From Armatimonadota bacterium (GTDB lineage: Bacteria > Armatimonadota > Armatimonadia > Armatimonadales > Armatimonadaceae), in contig JACMIS010000649.1 of assembly GCA_014381035.1 (NCBI GenBank), positions 1 to 8,709 on the forward strand: DNA of 8,709 bases. Reading direction: 5' to 3'. Below the pieces are notes generated by a model. It ran no database searches and was not told where the DNA came from. It saw only the letters and a program-made list of their open reading frames with translations. Below, piece after piece: positions 5,076-8,709 of this stretch. The stretch's first letter is position 1; each line of letters begins with the position of its first letter. Both the position numbers and the translations under genes were made by a program.

Positions 5076-7553
5076 ATGAGCGACACACCAGACGGTAATG
5101 ACGGACGTGGCACCTGGCGCGGGCAGGAGTACCAGTACGGTAAACCTCTGCGCGAACCCGACACCGGATACAGCATCCCTGCCCCCGAAAGAACGGGACC
5201 ACTTCCCGACGGCGGTAGACATATCGCTTCCGGTAAAGGCAAGCGTGGAACGGGCGAGGCGTTCTGTCTCTGGTCCACGGTCACGGTGGGGGCGGTCGCG
5301 GTGCTCTGGGAATCCCTCGGGCATATTCTTGCCAGCGTTTACGCCGATCCGTTGCCACACTATGGCTACCTTGTCGCCTACATCCTCGCTATCTTCGCAC
5401 CGATCTGGGTCCACCGCGTTCTGAAAAACCCGACCCCTCTTGCCTCCCATCTCGGACTCGCGGTCGCCGGAAACGCGCTGTCGCTTCTGATGGCGGGAAT
5501 GATGTCGCTTGCTTTGTTGCCCATCGCACCCTTCGCGGCGATTCTGAGCATGTTCTTCGGGGTCGGGTTGCCCGGACTTGCCCCGTATTTCCTTCTCGCT
5601 CTTTCTATCTACCAGGCGGTGCGACTGCGAGCAAAAATCCATGAAACCGGCGTTTCTATCGGTCGTCCCGCCGTGTTTGGCACAGCGGCAACGGTAGGAG
5701 CGACTGCCCTCGCATTGTTTGTCCACCCATTTATATCCGGGACGCTTCTTGCACCGGCTCTGCGCCACGGCATCACACCCGCCGAGGAACGCGCCGCCGC
5801 GAACCGATTACATTCTCTGGGCGGCGATAACGCGCTCCTGATTCTCTGCTACCGGTCGCAACTCCCGCTCTGGGAAGCCGCTGGTGTTCTGGCGGGCGGG
5901 GGAATGGACGGTCAGGGGCTTCGCGACAGTTGGTTTCGGTGGGACGGCAATATTCGCACCGACGATCTTTCCGTGAAGCAAGCCCGCCGCCTGTATTTCC
6001 TGATGACCGGCAAATCGTATGCACAGGCACCGGTACCCTGGACCGTGGTCAATCGTCGTTCCGAAGCCTGGATCACCGACATCGCGCAGGAAGAAGTCGG
6101 CGGCGAGCGTGTCGGGCGGCAGGCACACCAACTATCACTTGTGGAGAAGCGTGGCAAGGCGACCGTGGACGCCGCGAGTGCGACGGGCGAATGCGACTGG
6201 ACACTGACCTTTTCCAACCAATCGGACACCGCGAACGAAGCGCGTGCGGAGATCCTGCTCCCACCCGGTGCCGTCGCGCATCACGCGTCGCTCTGGATCA
6301 ACGGTGTCGAGAAACCGGCGGCATTCGGTCCGCAAGCCACGGTGCGTCGGGCATACCGCGAGATCGCTGTCGTACAGCAACGCGATCCGCTTCTGGTGAC
6401 GATGCCGGTGCCGGGGAAACTACTCGTTCAATGTTTCCCGATCCCGGCGCACGGCACGATGAAGATCCGCCTCGGCGTGACGTTCCCGCTGTTACCCGAC
6501 GCCTCCGACCGGCGCAAACTGACCTACGCCCTTCCCGCATGGGGCGGAACCAACTTCGCGAACGCGGGCAACCTCGCCGATGCGCTACCGGTAACCGATA
6601 GTGCGACCGGCAAGTCGCCTGCGTTGCCCCTTAGCCTGCCGAAAGGCGTCGCCTGGAGCGAGAAGGCGACGGCGCGAAAGCCGGTGAATCTGCTCATCGC
6701 ACTTGACGGTTCGGAAGGAATGCGCGAGTCGTTCGGGACGCGAGAACGGGACGCCCTGCGCGACGCCCTGAAAACACTCCCCACCGGAAGCACGGTGCGC
6801 TACACGGCGACGAATCGAGCGGTTCAGGCCGACATAGATGGACTGCTCCGTTTTGAGGCAGGGCAGGACAATGTACCGACACTACAGAAAAAAGTGCAGT
6901 CCGAGCTCGGCGACAATGCCATCCTGCTTTACCTTCATGCCGGAACCCCGGATTCGGTGAGCGATCCCGCGCCCCTCGCCGCGGAAGTCAAAAGATTATC
7001 GCAAGCACAAGAAAGCCGCCCACGCTTCGTATCGCTCCTCTTGAAGCCGGATGCGCACGACACCATCGGCGACCGCCTCGCCCTGCAACGGAACGCCCGT
7101 GCTAACAGCGTCGCTCTCTATCCGAGCGCACCGGACGCCATCGCGGCTACCGTGGAATCCATCGTGCGCGGCAACGACTTCCCGACACCCGATACCCCCC
7201 GTCCCACACTCCGTGCCGAACGTCTCCTCGCCTATCGTGACGCGCTTGCTGTCTGGTATCAGTACAACAACTTCGGACCGGAGGCGTTAGCGGCGGCGCG
7301 AATGGTGGCGGGTATGCGATTGGTGACGCCGCTTTCGGGAGCGGTGGTGCTGGAAACCCGTGAAGACTACAAGAAACACGGACTCGACGACGGCACCAAG
7401 GAAACCGCGAAGAAATCCGCCAAAGCGAAAAATCCGAACGACATCGTCGCCGCGCCGGAACCGGGAACATGGTTTTTGGTAGGAATAGGTGTCATCTTCT
7501 GGATTTTGGGTATTGGGAGGAAATGGTTCAGGCGCGGTGTAGAAACGGCGTAG
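5076..7553 (+). CDS. PEP-CTERM integral membrane protein with VIT and VWA-like domains
   Basis: An 825-residue protein. Residues 1-60 are polar and predicted cytoplasmic. About five hydrophobic segments lie between ~63 and 222. Residues ~230-330 are a linker with a conserved-looking LYFLMTGKSYAQAPVPW stretch. Residues ~370-475 form a VIT domain (TLTFSNQSDTANEARAEILLPPGAVAHHASLWINGV, then AYREI, RDPLLV and IPAHGTMKIRL). A VWA-like region spans ~535-700. Its metal site is degenerate: the DxSxS motif reads DGSEG (544-548), and the usual TDG is replaced by HAG (621-623). The C-terminus is a typical PEP-CTERM signal: PEP at 794-796, a hydrophobic helix to ~814, then RKWFRR. Exosortase substrates with this architecture are known as PEP-CTERM/MSEP-CTERM-type integral membrane proteins. 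No exosortase lies in the window. Expression is probably strong, from the consensus promoter at 4986. No clear terminator follows. Confidence 0.85.
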   Translation: MSDTPDGNDGRGTWRGQEYQYGKPLREPDTGYSIPAPERTGPLPDGGRHIASGKGKRGTGEAFCLWSTVTVGAVAVLWESLGHILASVYADPLPHYGYLVAYILAIFAPIWVHRVLKNPTPLASHLGLAVAGNALSLLMAGMMSLALLPIAPFAAILSMFFGVGLPGLAPYFLLALSIYQAVRLRAKIHETGVSIGRPAVFGTAATVGATALALFVHPFISGTLLAPALRHGITPAEERAAANRLHSLGGDNALLILCYRSQLPLWEAAGVLAGGGMDGQGLRDSWFRWDGNIRTDDLSVKQARRLYFLMTGKSYAQAPVPWTVVNRRSEAWITDIAQEEVGGERVGRQAHQLSLVEKRGKATVDAASATGECDWTLTFSNQSDTANEARAEILLPPGAVAHHASLWINGVEKPAAFGPQATVRRAYREIAVVQQRDPLLVTMPVPGKLLVQCFPIPAHGTMKIRLGVTFPLLPDASDRRKLTYALPAWGGTNFANAGNLADALPVTDSATGKSPALPLSLPKGVAWSEKATARKPVNLLIALDGSEGMRESFGTRERDALRDALKTLPTGSTVRYTATNRAVQADIDGLLRFEAGQDNVPTLQKKVQSELGDNAILLYLHAGTPDSVSDPAPLAAEVKRLSQAQESRPRFVSLLLKPDAHDTIGDRLALQRNARANSVALYPSAPDAIAATVESIVRGNDFPTPDTPRPTLRAERLLAYRDALAVWYQYNNFGPEALAAARMVAGMRLVTPLSGAVVLETREDYKKHGLDDGTKETAKKSAKAKNPNDIVAAPEPGTWFLVGIGVIFWILGIGRKWFRRGVETA

Positions 7554-7605
7554 CGTCTTTTTAATTCGTTTCGATTCGTTGCCAACAAAACGTCACCGCG
7601 CACCG

Positions 7606-7611
7606 TATAAT
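7606..7611 (+). promoter_or_regulatory. Consensus -10 box abutting the M28 start codon
   Basis: TATAAT is separated from the ATG at 7619 by only 7 bases, so transcription should start at or one base before the ATG and yield a leaderless mRNA. The best -35 candidate, TTGCCA at 7579-7584, is 21 bp away and poorly spaced. AGGA at 7612-7615 is too close to the ATG for a normal Shine-Dalgarno sequence and would not be in the transcript. Confidence 0.55.
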
Positions 7612-7618
7612 AGGAACC

Positions 7619-8584
7619 ATGTCGTTGCCGAAAACATTTTGCACATTTCTTGCCGCGTCCGCCGTGCTGGTCGCCGGGTGTTCTAATGCCGCCGGGGGAA
7701 GCGCGAATCTGCCGATACCACCGGTTGCGAGTGTGGCTCCTGCCGCGACACCGGCGGCGACCTACAACTTCGACAAGACGCGCTCTTTCGCTGACTTGAA
7801 AACACAGGTGGATTTCGGACCGCGCTATTCCGGCTCCGAGGGCTACCCGAAGATGCGGGACTGGCTGGTAAAAACGTTGACCGAAGCGTCCGGCGTTACG
7901 GCGAAGCGGCACGATTTTACGGCGAAGCCGGGCGACAAGACGCTGACCATGAGCAACGTTTACGCGCACATCAATCCGGAGGCGAAAACGCAGGTGTTGC
8001 TGTGCGCGCACTACGACACGCGCCCGACCGCCGATCAGGAGATTGACCCGGCGAAACAGAAACAGGCGATCCCCGGCGCGAACGACGGCGCGAGCGGCGT
8101 CGCCGCCCTGCTGGAACTGGCACGCGTACTGAAAGAAAAACCGCCGACTTGCGGGGTCCAGATCGTGTTTTTCGACGGCGAGGATTACGGACCGGGCGAG
8201 GAGGAGATGTACCTCGGCGCGAAGGCATGGGCAAAATCCCTGCCGCTACCGAAGCCCACCTACGCGATCCTGATCGACATGATCGGCGACAAGAGCTTGC
8301 AAATATACCGCGAGCAGTCGAGCGAGAGCTTCGCCCCGGAAATCAACGACAAGGTGTGGAACGCGGCGTCTTCACTGAATATACGCAGCTTCCAGAATAC
8401 GGTAAAATACACCATCTCCGACGACCACCTTCCGCTCCAAGCGGTCGGTATCAAAGCCATTGATCTGATTGACTTTGATTACGGCCCGTGGCACACGCTG
8501 GATGACAACGTAAGCCAGTGCTCGCCCGACTCGCTACGCTCGGTAGGTGACGTGCTGGCGAAAGTCATCTACGACGAGAAATAG
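7619..8584 (+). CDS. M28-family metallopeptidase lipoprotein, glutaminyl-cyclase-like
   Basis: A 321-residue exported zinc enzyme. Residues 1-21 are a lipoprotein signal peptide ending in the lipobox VAGC (Cys21), so it is likely membrane-anchored outside the cytoplasm. A low-complexity Ala/Pro linker (~22-48) follows. The M28 core carries LLCAHYDTRP (His131, Asp133), GANDGASG (Asp156), FFDGEDYG (Glu188), ILIDMIGD (Asp220) and GPWHTLDDN (His292). The DDHLPL stretch (268-273) and WHTLDDN are typical of glutaminyl-peptide cyclotransferases, which use Asp, Glu and His to hold one zinc and form N-terminal pyroglutamate. An aminopeptidase activity remains possible, since the M28 ligand residues are all present. 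It follows the VIT gene by 65 bp but has its own promoter, and a strong terminator follows it. Confidence 0.9.
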   Translation: MSLPKTFCTFLAASAVLVAGCSNAAGGSANLPIPPVASVAPAATPAATYNFDKTRSFADLKTQVDFGPRYSGSEGYPKMRDWLVKTLTEASGVTAKRHDFTAKPGDKTLTMSNVYAHINPEAKTQVLLCAHYDTRPTADQEIDPAKQKQAIPGANDGASGVAALLELARVLKEKPPTCGVQIVFFDGEDYGPGEEEMYLGAKAWAKSLPLPKPTYAILIDMIGDKSLQIYREQSSESFAPEINDKVWNAASSLNIRSFQNTVKYTISDDHLPLQAVGIKAIDLIDFDYGPWHTLDDNVSQCSPDSLRSVGDVLAKVIYDEK

Positions 8585-8603
8585 AAACGTATAAACCACG
8601 ATG

Positions 8604-8634
8604 AAAACCCGGCGGGCACTCGCCGGGTTTTTTC
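8604..8634 (+). terminator. Rho-independent terminator of the M28 gene
   Basis: An 11-bp perfect stem (8604-8614 with 8621-8631, core CCCGGCG/CGCCGGG) with a 6-base loop is followed by a T-run (TTTTTTCTTTT). It lies 20 bp past the M28 stop codon and is well formed. Confidence 0.92.
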
Positions 8635-8700
8635 TTTTCAGGGGTTTCACCCACCGGTAGAAGCCGAACGGCTTCTACCGGTGGGTGAAACCCCTGAAAA
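8635..8700. repeat. 66-bp near-perfect palindrome (32-bp arms)
   Basis: Arms at 8635-8666 and 8669-8700 are exact reverse complements separated by only two A residues. Symmetry breaks at once outside: C8634 faces A8701. The arms contain the 17-bp repeat also seen at 947-963. There is no T-run after the stem on either strand, so it is not an intrinsic terminator. No open frame fits within it, but one frame reads GFYRWVKP. It is probably a dispersed REP-like or MITE-like palindrome placed just after a terminator. Confidence 0.9.
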
Positions 8701-8709
8701 AAACTTTTC

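Noticed and set aside
5059..5079. Six-codon micro-ORF (ATG at 5059) whose TGA overlaps the ATG of the VIT gene
   Set aside because: It contains the Shine-Dalgarno of the VIT gene and has no ribosome binding site of its own, so the overlap is probably chance.
4901..5284. 128-residue N-terminal extension of the TPR open frame
   Set aside because: It would cross both divergent promoters and overlap the VIT gene in antisense, and it has low-complexity Pro/Arg-rich sequence. The ATG at 4900 has a good Shine-Dalgarno sequence.
947..8700. The two repeat copies as ends of one large mobile element
   Set aside because: No transposase or integrase lies between them, the copies differ in form (half-site and full palindrome), and the genes inside look like ordinary chromosomal genes.
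8635..8709. Palindrome as a fold-back assembly or sequencing artefact
   Set aside because: Symmetry ends sharply at 8634/8701, and part of the arm recurs at 947-963 as a single copy. Artefact is less likely, but not excluded because the window ends 9 bases later.
1..8709. tRNA, rRNA, CRISPR array or prophage genes
   Set aside because: I found no cloverleaf, rRNA-like stretch, spaced direct-repeat array or phage-type protein. Nearly all the sequence is occupied by the eight genes, and no gap exceeds 300 bases.

Overview
The window holds eight protein genes from a moderately GC-rich, diderm-type bacterium. Evidence for a diderm-like envelope is a lipobox-bearing lipoprotein and a C-terminal PEP-CTERM sorting signal. 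Three genes (NlpC/P60, MFS, M28) have a -10-like hexamer 5-7 bases before the start codon and no good Shine-Dalgarno sequence, which suggests leaderless mRNAs. The others (sigma factor, TPR gene, VIT gene) have clear Shine-Dalgarno sequences. This mix, the PEP-CTERM protein, and a dispersed palindromic repeat that reads as F/C-Y-R-W-V-K-P make me think of Armatimonadota or a similar environmental phylum. That is a guess from memory, not a demonstrated placement.

Layout, left to right. Positions 1-942: a minus-strand NlpC/P60 cell-wall peptidase with SH3-like domains, and a Shine-Dalgarno plus ATG at the very edge for the next minus-strand gene. Positions 943-1053: a short divergent intergenic region with one copy of a 17-bp dispersed repeat. 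Positions 1054-2337: a plus-strand MFS exporter of the EntS-like group. Positions 2350-2907: a convergent, C-terminally short class I methyltransferase. A strong terminator at 2943-2972 separates it from a minus-strand cluster: TPR protein (4900-4049), small exported peptide (4000-3833), then sigma-70-family factor (3763-3011). Positions 4901-5075: a divergent promoter region where well-formed promoters on the two strands share one -10 segment. Positions 5076-7553: a polytopic membrane protein with VIT and VWA-like domains and a PEP-CTERM tail. Positions 7619-8584: an M28-family lipoprotein resembling glutaminyl cyclase, followed by a terminator and a near-perfect 66-bp palindrome at the right edge.

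How they may work together: the NlpC/P60 enzyme probably acts in peptidoglycan peptide recycling. MFS and methyltransferase show no functional link to neighbours. The most suggestive unit is centred on 4901-5075: a TPR protein, a 25-residue predicted secreted peptide and a sigma factor on one side, and a predicted exosortase substrate anchored in the membrane on the other, driven from interlocked promoters. A regulatory link between the sigma-factor cluster and the envelope proteins is inference only. No exosortase, anti-sigma factor, RNA gene, CRISPR array or transposase is visible.
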